Position numbers and translations under genes: made by a program
Part shown: positions 42,163-51,228 of the stretch, in pieces
How the letters are laid out: every line of letters starts with the position of its first letter
How positions within the stretch are numbered: position 1 is the first letter of the stretch
From: Pseudolactococcus piscium
GTDB lineage: Bacteria; Bacillota; Bacilli; Lactobacillales; Streptococcaceae
Assembly (NCBI RefSeq): GCF_002441695.1
Contig: NZ_JXJW01000021.1
Span: 1-54,176 of the forward strand
DNA length: 54,176 nucleotides
Direction of reading: 5' to 3'
The notes under the pieces: model-generated
What the model saw: only the letters and a program-made list of their open reading frames with translations
Told to the model about the DNA's origin: nothing
The model's database searches: none

Positions 42163-42525
42163 ATGTCTGTGACAATTAATACAAAAAATGGAACAGTTGA
42201 AATTGAGAATGATGTTATTTCAACAATTGTTGGGGCATCAACGACTGAGATTTTTGGTGTGGTCGGTATGACAAGTAAACATGCAGTGAAAGATAATTTC
42301 AAAACACTGTTACGCCAAGAAAATTATGCTAAGGGTGTTGTGATTTCAGCAACAGATAATGGCGTTGATGTTGACATTTATGTGATTGTATCATTTGGTG
42401 TTAAAATTTCTGAAGTGGCAAAAAATGTACAAGAGCGCGTTAAATTTAATTTGGAGAACCAACTGAGCGTGACAGCAAACTCAGTTAATGTCTTTGTACA
42501 AAATGTGAAAGTGGTGGCTGATTAA
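42163..42525 (+). CDS. Asp23/Gls24 family protein (YloU-like)
   Basis: 120 residues. The family core is visible: IENDVISTIVGASTTEIFGVVGM at the start and VDVDIYVIVSFGVKISEVAKNVQERVKFNLE later. Asp23-type proteins are cytoplasmic, sometimes membrane-attached, and are associated with envelope stress. It sits directly before fakA with 1 base between stop and start, the conserved yloU-yloV pair. GAGG precedes ATG 42163. An extended -10 (TGATAAAAT near 42024-42032) gives a leader of about 125 bases containing the 10-bp palindrome AGTGATCACT. Confidence 0.9.
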   Translation: MSVTINTKNGTVEIENDVISTIVGASTTEIFGVVGMTSKHAVKDNFKTLLRQENYAKGVVISATDNGVDVDIYVIVSFGVKISEVAKNVQERVKFNLENQLSVTANSVNVFVQNVKVVAD

Positions 42526-42526
42526 T

Positions 42527-44203
42527 ATGGGAAATACAATTAATGCTGGCCAGTTTAAGGAAATGATACAGGCGGCTAGTACACGCTTAAATAGTCGTGC
42601 TGAATATGTCAATTCTTTAAATGTTTTTCCAGTACCTGATGGTGATACTGGCACAAATATGGGCATGACGATCACAAATGGTGCCAAAGCTGTTTCTGAT
42701 AAGCATGCCGAAACTGTAGGTGATGTGGCAGCAGTTTTATCTAAAGGGCTTCTGATGGGGGCGCGCGGTAACTCAGGTGTTATTTTGTCTCAAATTTTCC
42801 GTGGTTTTGGTCAAGTCATCAAAGATGAAACTGAATTCACTGCAGAAAACTTAGCAAGTGCTTTTCAAAATGGGATGGAAGTTGCTTACAAAGCAGTCAT
42901 GAAACCAGTTGAAGGCACGATTTTAACGGTTGCTCGTGGTGCTGCAGCGTTTGCTGGTAAAAAAACGACTGAATCTGATGATGCGATTGACGTACTTAAA
43001 GCAGCACTTGAGGGTGCTAAGGTTGCACTAGCTAAAACGCCAGATATGTTACCTGTCTTAAAAGAAGTTGGCGTTGTTGACTCAGGTGGTCAAGGCTTAG
43101 TCTATATCTTAGAAGGCTTTGTTGCAGCTGCAACAGGTGAATACCTAGATTCAGAAGAGTTCCAAGCGACACCTGCTGTTATGGATGAGATGGTAAATGC
43201 AGAACATCATAAATCAGTAGCAGGGCATGTGGCCACTGAAGATATTAAGTTTGGCTACTGTACGGAAATTATGGTTGGCTTAGGTCAAGGACCTACTGTA
43301 ACTAAATCTTTTGACTATGATGAATTCCGTAATTACTTAAATGAAATCGGTGATTCATTACTTGTCGTCAATGACGATGAGATTGTTAAAGTCCATGTCC
43401 ATACAGAAGACCCTGGTATTGTCATGCAAGAAGGCCTGAAATACGGGGCTTTGGTCAAGGTCAAAGTTGACAACATGCGTGAGCAACATGATGCGCAAGT
43501 TATCAAGGAAGCAAACGCGCCTACAAAAGCAGCTGAAATCAAGGAATTTGGTGTGATCGCCATTGCTGCCGGAGAAGGATTAGCCAAAATTTTCAAAGAT
43601 ATGGGTGTTGATTACGTGATTTCTGGTGGTCAAACGATGAACCCATCAACTGAGGACATCGTGAAAGCAATCGAACTTGTCAATGCGCGTAATGTCATCA
43701 TTCTTCCAAATAATAAGAATATCTTCATGGCAGCGCAATCAGCTGCAGATGTTGTTGACATTCCTGCCAAGGTCGTTGAATCTAAGACTGTATCACAAGG
43801 ATTGACAGCTTTATTAGCTTTTGAAGGAAATAAAACCTTAGCCGAAAACGTAGCAGATATGACTGAAAACTTATCAGAAGTGATAAGTGGCCAGGTAACG
43901 AATGCGGTTAGAGATACAGCTATCGATGGGCTTACAATTCATGAAAATGATTGGCTTGGTATGATCGATAACAAGATTGTGATATCAGATAAAGATATGT
44001 TAGGTGTCTTAACCGAAACTTTCTCTAAAATGATGACTGACAATGAAGACGCAGAAATCATTAGCATCTACATTGGTGCTGATGGGACGCGTAAGTTAGT
44101 TGACAAACTAAGCAAAACGCTTGAAGCTAGCTATCCAGATGTTGACATTGAAATTTTTGAAGGTGGACAGCCTGTTTACCCTTATCTATTTTCAGTTGAA
44201 TAA
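42527..44203 (+). CDS. fakA: fatty acid kinase catalytic subunit FakA (YloV)
   Basis: 558 residues. The N-terminal DhaL/DAK2 kinase domain (about 1-200) has NVFPVPDGDTGTNM with metal-binding Asp residues and LMGARGNSGVILSQIFRGF. The middle and C-terminal domains (about 210-558) are the FakA-specific parts that bind FakB. FakA phosphorylates fatty acids held by FakB, feeding exogenous fatty acids to PlsX/PlsY phospholipid synthesis. A FakB-type DegV gene is at 20017-20874. GGTGG lies just upstream, at the end of the Asp23-like gene. Confidence 0.95.
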   Translation: MGNTINAGQFKEMIQAASTRLNSRAEYVNSLNVFPVPDGDTGTNMGMTITNGAKAVSDKHAETVGDVAAVLSKGLLMGARGNSGVILSQIFRGFGQVIKDETEFTAENLASAFQNGMEVAYKAVMKPVEGTILTVARGAAAFAGKKTTESDDAIDVLKAALEGAKVALAKTPDMLPVLKEVGVVDSGGQGLVYILEGFVAAATGEYLDSEEFQATPAVMDEMVNAEHHKSVAGHVATEDIKFGYCTEIMVGLGQGPTVTKSFDYDEFRNYLNEIGDSLLVVNDDEIVKVHVHTEDPGIVMQEGLKYGALVKVKVDNMREQHDAQVIKEANAPTKAAEIKEFGVIAIAAGEGLAKIFKDMGVDYVISGGQTMNPSTEDIVKAIELVNARNVIILPNNKNIFMAAQSAADVVDIPAKVVESKTVSQGLTALLAFEGNKTLAENVADMTENLSEVISGQVTNAVRDTAIDGLTIHENDWLGMIDNKIVISDKDMLGVLTETFSKMMTDNEDAEIISIYIGADGTRKLVDKLSKTLEASYPDVDIEIFEGGQPVYPYLFSVE

Positions 44204-44219
44204 GGTAGATAAACAGATT

Positions 44220-44246
44220 AAGAATCAGGATATCCTGGTTCTTTTT
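44220..44246 (+). terminator. terminator of fakA
   Basis: AAGAATCAGG (44220-44229) pairs with CCTGGTTCTT (44234-44243) with one G-U pair, then T's. Confidence 0.8.
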
Positions 44247-44312
44247 GTCTTGTCAGCCATAAAGTGAGGTCTAAATCAAGACTAAGGCATGACAAAACAA
44301 TAAACAAAATAG

Positions 44313-44362
44313 TTGAAATCGATTTGTGCTTCTTGTATTCTTAAGTAAGAAAGCGTTTTATT
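44313..44362 (+). promoter_or_regulatory. promoter and cre-like site of the NADH oxidase gene
   Basis: TTGAAA (44313-44318), 17 bp, TATTCT (44336-44341). AAGAAAGCGTTTTATT (44347-44362) matches the CcpA consensus WWGAAARCGYTTTCWW at 15 of 16 positions and starts at the predicted +1. This location predicts repression by CcpA in glucose. Confidence 0.65.
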
Positions 44363-44411
44363 TACTGAATCGTCAGTATAAGATGGCTACTAAATAAATA
44401 AAGGAAAAAAC

Positions 44412-45770
44412 ATGAAAGTTATTATAATCGGCGCAAGCCACGGTGGTCACCAATCAGCATTGGAGTTACTAGACAAGCATCAAGGTGCTGATGTGACGAT
44501 TTATGAAAAGGGAGACTTTGTCTCATTCCTATCATGTGGCATGCAATTGTTCTTGGAAGACAAAGTATCAGGTGTTGATGATGTGCGTAACTTCCGTCCG
44601 GAAGATATCGAATCGCGTGGTGGTAAAGTGAAGTCGCAGCATGAAGTATTAAGTTTTGATGCGGCTAAAAAAGAAGTGACTGTCAAAAATCTAGCTACGG
44701 ATGAAATAGTTACAGATACTTATGATAAACTGATTTTGTCTTCAGGTGTGACACCTGCAGCACTGTCAGTTCCAGGTGCAGACAAAGAGAATGTTTTCTT
44801 CATGAGAGGCCGTGCTTGGGCGCTCAAAATTAAAGAAAAAATGCAAGACGCAGCAGTTAAAGATGTCGTTGTGATCGGGTCAGGTTATATTGGTGTTGAG
44901 GCAGCAGAAGTCTTTGCTAAAGTAGGTAAACATGTCACAATTATCGATATGATTGATGATGTGCTTGGTAATTACCTAGATAAAGAATTAACAGATATTC
45001 TAGCACCAGTCTTCAAGAAAAATAATATTGATCTCGCATTAGGTGAAACAATCTCTGCCTTCACGGGTGATACAGCAGTTACTGGTGTTGAAACAGCTAA
45101 CGGTGTTATCGATGCAGATCTTGTTATCGTTGCGGCAGGTGTGACACCAAATACAACTTGGCTTGAAGGACTTGTAGACTTAGAACCTCGTGGTCAAATT
45201 AAAGTAGATGCTTACTTGCGGACATCTGCTCCAGACGTTTATGCTGTGGGAGATGCGATTCTGCCATTAAGTATTGCAAGTGGCAAACATGCACCAGTTG
45301 CCTTAGCATCATCAGCACGTCGTGAAGCCCGTTATGTCATCCGTAACATCGACAAAGCAACACCGACTGAAACATTCCGTGGTGTCTTAGGCACAAGTGC
45401 TTTGAGTGTTTTTGACTATAAATTTGCTATGACTGGCTTGAACAACTTTACTGCTGAACGTTCAGGTGCGCGTGTAACAGGTAGCTTCTTCACAGATACA
45501 TTACGGCCAAGCTTTGTGACGAATGATGGGAATACAGACGTCTATGTCAAATTGAACTTTGACGCTGACACACACAAAATATTGGGTGGTCAAGTGATGT
45601 CAACTTATGATGTGACCGCACATATTAACACCCTTGCCTTGGCCATTACGACAGGTTTAACTTTAGAAGATCTTGCAGAAGCAGATTTCTTCTTCCAACC
45701 TGGCTTTGACCGTCAATGGTCTCTCTTGAACCTAGCAGCACAAGCTGCATTAGGCGAAACTAAATTCTAA
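44412..45770 (+). CDS. nox: FAD-dependent NADH oxidase/peroxidase family enzyme
   Basis: 452 residues, pyridine nucleotide-disulfide oxidoreductase. The FAD Rossmann motif is at residues 3-8 (VIIIGASHGG). The single redox cysteine C42 in SFLSCGMQ cycles through a sulfenic acid in this family. The NADH site is VVIGSGYIGVEAAE (about 155-168), and the second FAD contact is PDVYAVGDAI. It reduces oxygen to water (oxidase) or peroxide (peroxidase); which one cannot be decided here. Its cre-like site links expression to sugar supply. It is monocistronic. Confidence 0.88.
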   Translation: MKVIIIGASHGGHQSALELLDKHQGADVTIYEKGDFVSFLSCGMQLFLEDKVSGVDDVRNFRPEDIESRGGKVKSQHEVLSFDAAKKEVTVKNLATDEIVTDTYDKLILSSGVTPAALSVPGADKENVFFMRGRAWALKIKEKMQDAAVKDVVVIGSGYIGVEAAEVFAKVGKHVTIIDMIDDVLGNYLDKELTDILAPVFKKNNIDLALGETISAFTGDTAVTGVETANGVIDADLVIVAAGVTPNTTWLEGLVDLEPRGQIKVDAYLRTSAPDVYAVGDAILPLSIASGKHAPVALASSARREARYVIRNIDKATPTETFRGVLGTSALSVFDYKFAMTGLNNFTAERSGARVTGSFFTDTLRPSFVTNDGNTDVYVKLNFDADTHKILGGQVMSTYDVTAHINTLALAITTGLTLEDLAEADFFFQPGFDRQWSLLNLAAQAALGETKF

Positions 45771-45787
45771 TCAGTTAAAATAATAGC

Positions 45788-45831
45788 AAAAACACCTCTG
45801 GTGGTCATGATGTGACCGCAGGGGTGTTTTA
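45788..45831. terminator. bidirectional terminator after nox
   Basis: AAAAACACCTCTG (45788-45800) pairs with CAGGGGTGTTTT (45819-45830), with an inner GGTCA/TGACC stem. It serves the convergent LytTR operon too. Confidence 0.85.
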
Positions 45832-45869
45832 TTGCGTCAGGTTTTAGATATCTGACAGGACTAACAAAC

Positions 45870-46253
45870 TTAGTACTTGTTGTTCAGTTTTTCTAGTTGC
45901 TGATTCAGTTCTTTTACTGTGACTTTTGTATTCACCGTCGCAACGATGTAGGCTAGTAAATAAATGAGGAAAATACTGACCAGTAAGTGACTGTAACTAC
46001 CAGAAAATCCCATCATTTTGTTGGCTACGATCACAAAAATATTAACTGTTAGATAATGAATGAGCAAGCAAACCATGAAATTCAACGCATCGACATTAAA
46101 AATATAACTTGATATGCCAACGAAAATAGAGAGCAGAAACACGTAAACAATAGCAGTGATGTCTACGACAGCACCATTGTTGAATAAGAGGACTAATAAG
46201 TAAATAAAAGAACCGATGCCTAGGGCTTTGAAACTGCGTTGGATTATATCCAT
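45870..46253 (-). CDS. small membrane protein, DUF3021-like, LytTR-associated
   Basis: 127 residues with four hydrophobic segments and a charged, probably coiled C-terminus (KVTVKELNQQLEKLNNKY). The size, topology, final coiled tail and position in a LytTR operon match DUF3021-type proteins. In LytTR regulatory systems a membrane protein of this kind restrains the regulator. AAGGAACA precedes ATG 46253. It is the last gene of the operon. Confidence 0.65.
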   Translation of the reverse strand: MDIIQRSFKALGIGSFIYLLVLLFNNGAVVDITAIVYVFLLSIFVGISSYIFNVDALNFMVCLLIHYLTVNIFVIVANKMMGFSGSYSHLLVSIFLIYLLAYIVATVNTKVTVKELNQQLEKLNNKY

Positions 46254-46279
46254 TTGATTGTTCCTTGCTATAAAATGTA

Positions 46280-46789
46280 TTATGCGAGTAGGCGTGACTG
46301 AGCACGAATTGCGCGAATAGTATTGCCGAAAAATAGGCCAACAGTAAAGCCTGCGATGATGCCATAGCTGATATTAAATGAGACCTGACTATATAATGCA
46401 GGCTGGGCAGATAAGAGGACATTTAAGGCATACTTGATACAAAAATTGATGATCATGATACATAATGGTATCTGACTACCTGTTTGCATTAGCACAGTAT
46501 GCTCGACATAAAAGGTCTTGTTGCGGTAGATATAGAGGCTAGCAAAAGCGCCAAAAGTTAAAAAGATCAGGTAGCATGGGATTAAATAAAGTGGATAGCT
46601 AAACTTTGTAGCAATCGTGTCCACGCTCCATAAAATGAAGATGGCTGGCATGAGACAGGATTTGCCGACAGACACCTCAGTGTCTTTTAAGAGGGTTATC
46701 CCCTTCTTGATGATGATCAGTAAGACGATCCAAACCCAGATGGGCGTGTGTGTGATGATTGACAGGACTAGTGTGTATAACTCAGACAT
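46280..46789 (-). CDS. hypothetical membrane protein, DUF6622-like
   Basis: 169 residues with about five membrane segments. The start YTLVLSIITHTPIWVWIVLLIIIKKG and the following charged loop resemble DUF6622 proteins, of unknown function. It stands between the LytTR gene and the DUF3021-like gene, 26 bases from the latter, so it probably belongs to the same regulatory unit as a sensor or additional inhibitor. GAGG lies before ATG 46789. Confidence 0.55.
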   Translation of the reverse strand: MSELYTLVLSIITHTPIWVWIVLLIIIKKGITLLKDTEVSVGKSCLMPAIFILWSVDTIATKFSYPLYLIPCYLIFLTFGAFASLYIYRNKTFYVEHTVLMQTGSQIPLCIMIINFCIKYALNVLLSAQPALYSQVSFNISYGIIAGFTVGLFFGNTIRAIRAQSRLLA

Positions 46790-46895
46790 GAATAACCTCT
46801 TTTCTTTTATGTCCCAATTATAGGCAATCGGTGCATAAAAAGATATAGGGTTTCACACATGTTGCGTTAATTGCGACACTTCAGGTAAAAAAGAT

Positions 46896-47363
46896 TTAAG
46901 AAGCTTTGCCTAGATAGTCCTTAAATGCCTTGATATATCTTCGGCTAACCACTAATTTCTCGTTAGTAGACAGTTTGATCAGTAAATTGCCGCCGATATT
47001 CGTCTCAACTGACTGTACTTCATAAATATTAACGGCATTGTTTTTAGAAATTTGTATAAAGTTACTCGGTAATATATCCAACATTTTGATAAACGATTTC
47101 TTGAGCCAGTAAGTCCCGTCTGTCGTATATAAGCAAATGTTTCTATCTACGTAATCAATATACAGCACATCGGCATACTTGATTTTGTGCTGTGTATTTT
47201 CGTGCAAATCTGTTACCAGAATGGTTGCACTGGATTGCGTTAGCATGCTGATGACTTTATCAATCGTTGCATTAAGAGAAAATAAGTTGAAAATCACAGA
47301 TTCTTGATCTGATTGATTGGTTAATTGGTTAATTTTGATTTTGATATGTTCAGCTACGGTCAT
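46896..47363 (-). CDS. LytTR-type DNA-binding regulator without receiver domain
   Basis: 155 residues. Residues about 55-150 form the LytTR domain (IKYADVLYIDYVDRNICLYTTDGTYWLKKSF...NFIQISKNNAVNIYEVQS...VSRRYIKAFKDYL; recognised by ISKNNAVNI and VSRRYIKAFK). There is no response-regulator receiver, so it is not a classical two-component regulator. Together with the two membrane genes it resembles a LytTR regulatory system as described in Streptococcus mutans (HdrRM, BrsRM). ATG 47363 follows AAAAGGTG; a GTG at 47372 is possible. Confidence 0.85.
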   Translation of the reverse strand: MTVAEHIKIKINQLTNQSDQESVIFNLFSLNATIDKVISMLTQSSATILVTDLHENTQHKIKYADVLYIDYVDRNICLYTTDGTYWLKKSFIKMLDILPSNFIQISKNNAVNIYEVQSVETNIGGNLLIKLSTNEKLVVSRRYIKAFKDYLGKAS

Positions 47364-47424
47364 TTTTGTCACCTTTTCAATAGGAGTGCCCTATAAATCC
47401 TGTATGTGTATTGGCTTATTAGTT

Positions 47425-47521
47425 AAGTATACTTTATTTTTTAAAAAAAGTTAACCGATGATCTATCAAGTAAAAGTATTAAAATAAAATAGACAGTTAG
47501 GTTAATACTTATTAGTATACT
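47425..47521. promoter_or_regulatory. array of AGTAT elements in the divergent LytTR/oxidoreductase intergenic region
   Basis: The palindrome AAGTATACTT (47425-47434) and TAGTATACT (47513-47521) bracket an inverted pair AAGTATTAA (47474-47482) and TTAATACTT (47502-47510). These four related elements fill the 215-base divergent gap. They may bind the LytTR protein, although the sequence is not the typical 9-bp LytTR direct repeat. Confidence 0.4.
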
Positions 47522-47578
47522 TTTTCTTTTTTGAAGTGTAAACTATAAGATAGACGACATAAAAAGAAAGCAGTAACT

Positions 47579-48100
47579 ATGAAGATATTAGTTCTTATCG
47601 CCCATCCCAGCCTATCGACATCGCGATTCAATCAAACTTGGAAAATCGCATTAGCTCATCATGAAGTGACTGTGCATGATCTCTATGCCAGCTATCCAGA
47701 TGGGAAGATAGATCCTCAAAAAGAGCAAGACTTGTTGATCCAGCATGACCGTATCGTTTTTCAATTCCCCCTGTATTGGTACAGTACACCTGCTTTACTT
47801 AAGCAGTGGCAAGATGAGGTGTTAACCTATGGCTTTGCTTACGGCTCAAAAGGAACATACTTACAAGGTAAGGAGCTGATGCTAGCTATTTCCGCAGGGT
47901 CATCTGAGGCAGACTATCAAACAGATGGCCGTAAAGGGTATACCATGACTGAGGTATTGCGTCCGCTTGAGATGATGAGCCAACTATGTAGCTTGGTCTA
48001 TACTCGACCATTTATCGCTTATGGCGCTAATGAGGCAACTGATGAGGAAGTGAAGCAAAGTAGTAAAGAAATGATTGCACATATTTTAAAAGTAAATTAG
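47579..48100 (+). CDS. NAD(P)H dehydrogenase (quinone)-like flavodoxin-fold protein
   Basis: 173 residues. LVLIAHPSLSTSRFNQ is the FMN-binding start typical of NQO1/MdaB/KefF-type proteins. VFQFPLYWYSTPALLKQWQDEVLTYGFAYG is the conserved active-site stretch of the family (core FPLYWYSTPALLKQW). It likely reduces quinones with NAD(P)H. The ribosome site is weak (AAAGAAAGCAG). It diverges from the LytTR operon and may share operators with it. Confidence 0.87.
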   Translation: MKILVLIAHPSLSTSRFNQTWKIALAHHEVTVHDLYASYPDGKIDPQKEQDLLIQHDRIVFQFPLYWYSTPALLKQWQDEVLTYGFAYGSKGTYLQGKELMLAISAGSSEADYQTDGRKGYTMTEVLRPLEMMSQLCSLVYTRPFIAYGANEATDEEVKQSSKEMIAHILKVN

Positions 48101-48132
48101 GTGATATGTCCCTCAAAATATAACTGTTTGAA

Positions 48133-48159
48133 ATTAAGTATGGCCTGCTTGATTTTTTT
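48133..48159 (+). terminator. terminator of the quinone reductase-like gene
   Basis: ATTAAG (48133-48138) pairs with CTTGAT (48148-48153), with one G-U pair, followed by seven T's. Confidence 0.55.
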
Positions 48160-48281
48160 GTAGCCATTTCTTAATCAGGTCATCTCCTGTATCTTCACAA
48201 CTAGAAAGACTGTATTTGCTACCCTACAAGCACTAAAATATGGTAAAATAAAGTAAATACTCTTTTGAAGGACATGTGATA

Positions 48282-49976
48282 ATGATAAATGATAAACAAC
48301 TAGCAGCGCAAGCATTGGCGGCTGTTTTGGATAACGCACTAAGTGAAGCAGAAATTACGAGCTTACTTGAAACACCCAAAAAATCAGAGATGGGTGATTT
48401 GGCCTTTCCTGTTTTTTCATTGGCAAAAACATTACGCAAAGCACCAAATATGATTGCCCTTGATCTTGTGGAAAAAATAGCGACAACTGGTTTTGAAAAA
48501 GTGGTTGCAACAGGACCTTATGTGAACTTTTTCTTGGATAAATCGGCTACAGCGACAGCGGTCTTGTCAGGTATTCTTACCCAGGGCACGGCTTATGCAA
48601 CCCTAGCTAAAAATGGGGAGAATGTCGCAATTGACATGTCTTCACCAAACATTGCCAAACCTTTCTCTATCGGTCATTTGCGCTCTACGGTCATCGGAGA
48701 TGCGCTTGCTGAAATCTATAGCAAAATCGGCTATAAACCGGTTAGGATCAATCACCTGGGAGACTGGGGCAAGCAGTTTGGCATGTTGATTGTTGCCTAT
48801 AAAAAATATGGCAACGAAGCAGCGATTCGTCAAAATCCGATTTCTGAATTGTTGAAACTCTATGTCCAGATCAATGCTGAAGCAGCTGAAGATCCTACGG
48901 TCGATGAAGCGGCGCGTGAGTGGTTCCTAAAACTGGAAAACGGAGATGCGGAAGCACTGGCATTATGGCAATGGTTCCGTGATGAATCACTTGTCGAATT
49001 TGATCGCATTTATAAAGAATTAGATGTGACATTTGATAGTATGAATGGCGAAGCGTTTTATAATGATAAGATGGATGAAGTCATCGATATCCTGTCTGAA
49101 AAACAGCTTTTGACGACATCAAATGGGGCAACGGTTGTTGAACTAGAGGGATTTGAAAATCCTGCTTTGATCAAAAAATCTGACGGTGCAACGCTTTACA
49201 TTACCCGTGATTTAGCGGCTGCCCTTTATCGTAAGCGGACTTACAACTTTTCGAAATCACTTTATGTGGTCGGTCAAGAACAGTCTGGACACTTTAAACA
49301 ACTCAAAGCAGTGCTTAATAAAATGGCCTACGACTGGTCTGATGATATTCATCATGTGCCATTTGGCTTGGTCACAAAAGATGGTAAAAAATTATCAACG
49401 CGTAAAGGGAACGTCATCTTATTAGAGCCAACAATTCAGGAAGCGGTCAAACGTGCTGCTGCACAGATAGAAGCTAAAAATCCCGATTTAGCTAACAAAG
49501 CAGCAGTTGCACATGCTGTCGGAGTTGGTGCCATTAAATTCTATGATTTGAAAAATGAACGCCTAAATGGCTATGATTTCAATCTAGAGGAGATGGTCTC
49601 ATTTGAGGGAGAAACTGGTCCTTACGTCCAATACGCACATGCACGGATTCAATCTATTCTCAATAAAGCTGCCTTCAAACCTGAGGCAGTACTTGGCCAA
49701 ACCTTATCACTTTCGGACGATGAGAGCTGGGAAATCATCAAACTCTTGCAAGCTTTTTCTGATGTGATTGCCAGAGCCGCGAGAACGTTTGAGCCATCAG
49801 TTGTTGCTAAATATGCAATTAACTTAGCGCAAGCCTTTAACAAATATTATGCACATACGCGTATTTTAGAAGAGAGTGACGAAAGAGATGCACGTTTGTC
49901 ACTTGCCTATGCAACCGGTGTTGTCTTAAAAGAAAGTCTCAGACTTTTAGGTGTTGAAGCACCAACAGAAATGTAA
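48282..49976 (+). CDS. argS: arginyl-tRNA synthetase
   Basis: 564 residues, class I synthetase. The N-terminal Add-1 domain is followed by [16 protein letters not shown], with the HIGH-equivalent SIGH at about 129-133. The KMSKS equivalent is KKLSTRKGN at about 369. The C-terminal helical anticodon domain ends in EM. It charges tRNA(Arg). GAAGGA (48267-48272) is 9 bases before ATG 48282; the frame extends to a GTG two codons upstream. An extended -10 TGGTAAAAT (48241-48249) lies upstream. No T-box is present. Confidence 0.97.
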   Translation: MINDKQLAAQALAAVLDNALSEAEITSLLETPKKSEMGDLAFPVFSLAKTLRKAPNMIALDLVEKIATTGFEKVVATGPYVNFFLDKSATATAVLSGILTQGTAYATLAKNGENVAIDMSSPNIAKPFSIGHLRSTVIGDALAEIYSKIGYKPVRINHLGDWGKQFGMLIVAYKKYGNEAAIRQNPISELLKLYVQINAEAAEDPTVDEAAREWFLKLENGDAEALALWQWFRDESLVEFDRIYKELDVTFDSMNGEAFYNDKMDEVIDILSEKQLLTTSNGATVVELEGFENPALIKKSDGATLYITRDLAAALYRKRTYNFSKSLYVVGQEQSGHFKQLKAVLNKMAYDWSDDIHHVPFGLVTKDGKKLSTRKGNVILLEPTIQEAVKRAAAQIEAKNPDLANKAAVAHAVGVGAIKFYDLKNERLNGYDFNLEEMVSFEGETGPYVQYAHARIQSILNKAAFKPEAVLGQTLSLSDDESWEIIKLLQAFSDVIARAARTFEPSVVAKYAINLAQAFNKYYAHTRILEESDERDARLSLAYATGVVLKESLRLLGVEAPTEM

Positions 49977-50046
49977 GATGATAAGCTAGTTACCTGTAGT
50001 GTTAAGCTGTAGATGACCGTTTATAAAGTCTGATCATCACCATAAT

Positions 50047-50094
50047 AAAGAAACTCCCCCAAGCTATATGAGAATAGTTTGGGGGAGTTTCTTT
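50047..50094. terminator. bidirectional terminator after argS
   Basis: A 16-bp stem (AAAGAAACTCCCCCAA, 50047-50062, with its complement at 50079-50094), with an inner CTAT/ATAG pairing. It separates argS from the convergent DUF1398 gene. Confidence 0.88.
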
Positions 50095-50110
50095 GCTTTA
50101 GTGATGGCAG

Positions 50111-50518
50111 TCATGTGATTGGGAGGTACCCCTCTTGATAGTGTGTGTTGTCAGCAGCATAATAAGTAACAGAGCGATGGGTGAAATCGACAGTATACAC
50201 CACTACACCAGCTGACCAGATATTTTTGAGAAAAGCAGGGAATGTCGTTTGACCTGCTTGATCTAGTTTTAAAGCCTTGATTAGCGCAGCTTTATTAAAC
50301 GGTGGGCATGAGCTAGGTGCTTTGATTAAAGATGTGCCAGGGATGACTAGTGCGTCATCACTGGTAAAATAAAAGCTATCACCTGAAGGCAGATACCAGG
50401 TGTTTTTTAGAAAGCCCGCTTGTCGTAAACAGTCAGCTAGATAAGGGAATCCCCCGACTGCTGGCCGTATTTTTTGAGACTTCTCCATGGCTTGTTGTAA
50501 TTGCTGTTCAATTTTCAT
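50111..50518 (-). CDS. DUF1398 (YbcV-like) protein
   Basis: 135 residues. DUF1398 motifs run along its length: VGGFPYLADCLRQAG, TWYLPSGDSFYFT, ALIKALKLDQAGQTTFPAFLK, WSAGVVVYTVDFTHRSVTYY. Function is unknown across bacteria. AAAGGAGCC precedes ATG 50518. Monocistronic, convergent with argS and divergent from argR, with about 230 bases between the two starts that show nothing beyond the argR promoter. Confidence 0.9.
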   Translation of the reverse strand: MKIEQQLQQAMEKSQKIRPAVGGFPYLADCLRQAGFLKNTWYLPSGDSFYFTSDDALVIPGTSLIKAPSSCPPFNKAALIKALKLDQAGQTTFPAFLKNIWSAGVVVYTVDFTHRSVTYYAADNTHYQEGYLPIT

Positions 50519-50715
50519 TTTTGGCTCCTTTCAGGATTAAAGATAAGCTAATGATATAGCTATTAAACCATATTTTGAAGGGAAATACACGGGATATGCT
50601 ATGGTTGGCAAGCATCACTCAGGACTTAACTTTTTTTAACAGGTGAAGGTATTGCTCATGCACTATTGTAACTTTTGTGATTACCATTTTTAAATATAGC
50701 GTTTTCAGTTGTCTA

Positions 50716-50745
50716 TTGCGGTCTCAAGCGGTTAAATGGTATAAT
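50716..50745 (+). promoter_or_regulatory. promoter for leaderless argR
   Basis: TTGCGG (50716-50721), 18 bp, and TATAAT (50740-50745) with TGG before it. GGGCTT (6 bases) then separates the -10 from ATG 50752. No Shine-Dalgarno is present. No ARG box was found here. Confidence 0.7.
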
Positions 50746-50751
50746 GGGCTT

Positions 50752-51228
50752 ATGAAGAAACAAGACCGTCAAGAGATTATTCGCGAATTAATTCGTAATA
50801 ATAAGATAGATACACAAGAAGAATTATCACAGCGCCTGATTAAAGTCGGTGTGACGACAACACAAGCTACCTTATCCAGAGATATTAGAGAACTCGGCAT
50901 CATTAAGAATCGCTTTGATGAAGGGAATTTTTATACGCTCTTTGAACAGGCTGATAGTGCGGAAAATAGCGGGTTTATCAGAGCCAGCATGAGTTTGTCA
51001 GATACCTTATCTGCTTATGTATCAAGTGTCAGCAGGGCTGTTTTTATTATCATCGTGCATACAGGCCTAGGGGAAGCTGATTTATTGGCAACTGCTATAG
51101 ATGGCTCAGGCCGTCCAGAGATATTAGGGACGATTGCAGGTGCAGATACCTTACTTATCACTTGTCAAGATGAAGCAAGTGCAGCAAACTTTGAAAGAGA
51201 AATACAAAATGCCATCCAATCAAACTGA
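50752..51228 (+). CDS. argR: arginine repressor ArgR/AhrC
   Basis: 158 residues. The N-terminal winged helix (about 1-65) has KKQDRQEIIRELIRNNKIDTQEELSQRL and TTQATLSRDIRELGIIK, the ArgR hallmark (core QATLSRDIRELG). The C-terminal arginine-binding hexamerisation domain includes VIIVHTGLGEADLLATAID and GTIAGADTLLI. It represses synthesis genes such as argG when arginine is present. Lactococci often need two ArgR-type proteins (ArgR and AhrC); which this is cannot be told. The open frame upstream to 50677 is not part of the protein. Leaderless start at 50752. Confidence 0.95.
   Translation: MKKQDRQEIIRELIRNNKIDTQEELSQRLIKVGVTTTQATLSRDIRELGIIKNRFDEGNFYTLFEQADSAENSGFIRASMSLSDTLSAYVSSVSRAVFIIIVHTGLGEADLLATAIDGSGRPEILGTIAGADTLLITCQDEASAANFEREIQNAIQSN

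Noticed and set aside
48101-48281. Possible T-box before argS
   Set aside because: No T-box core, stem III or antiterminator found; only a terminator of the previous gene and an extended -10.
50677-50751. 25-codon N-terminal extension of ArgR
   Set aside because: It contains the -35 and -10 of argR and lacks ArgR family similarity; the family start MKKQDRQE fits 50752.
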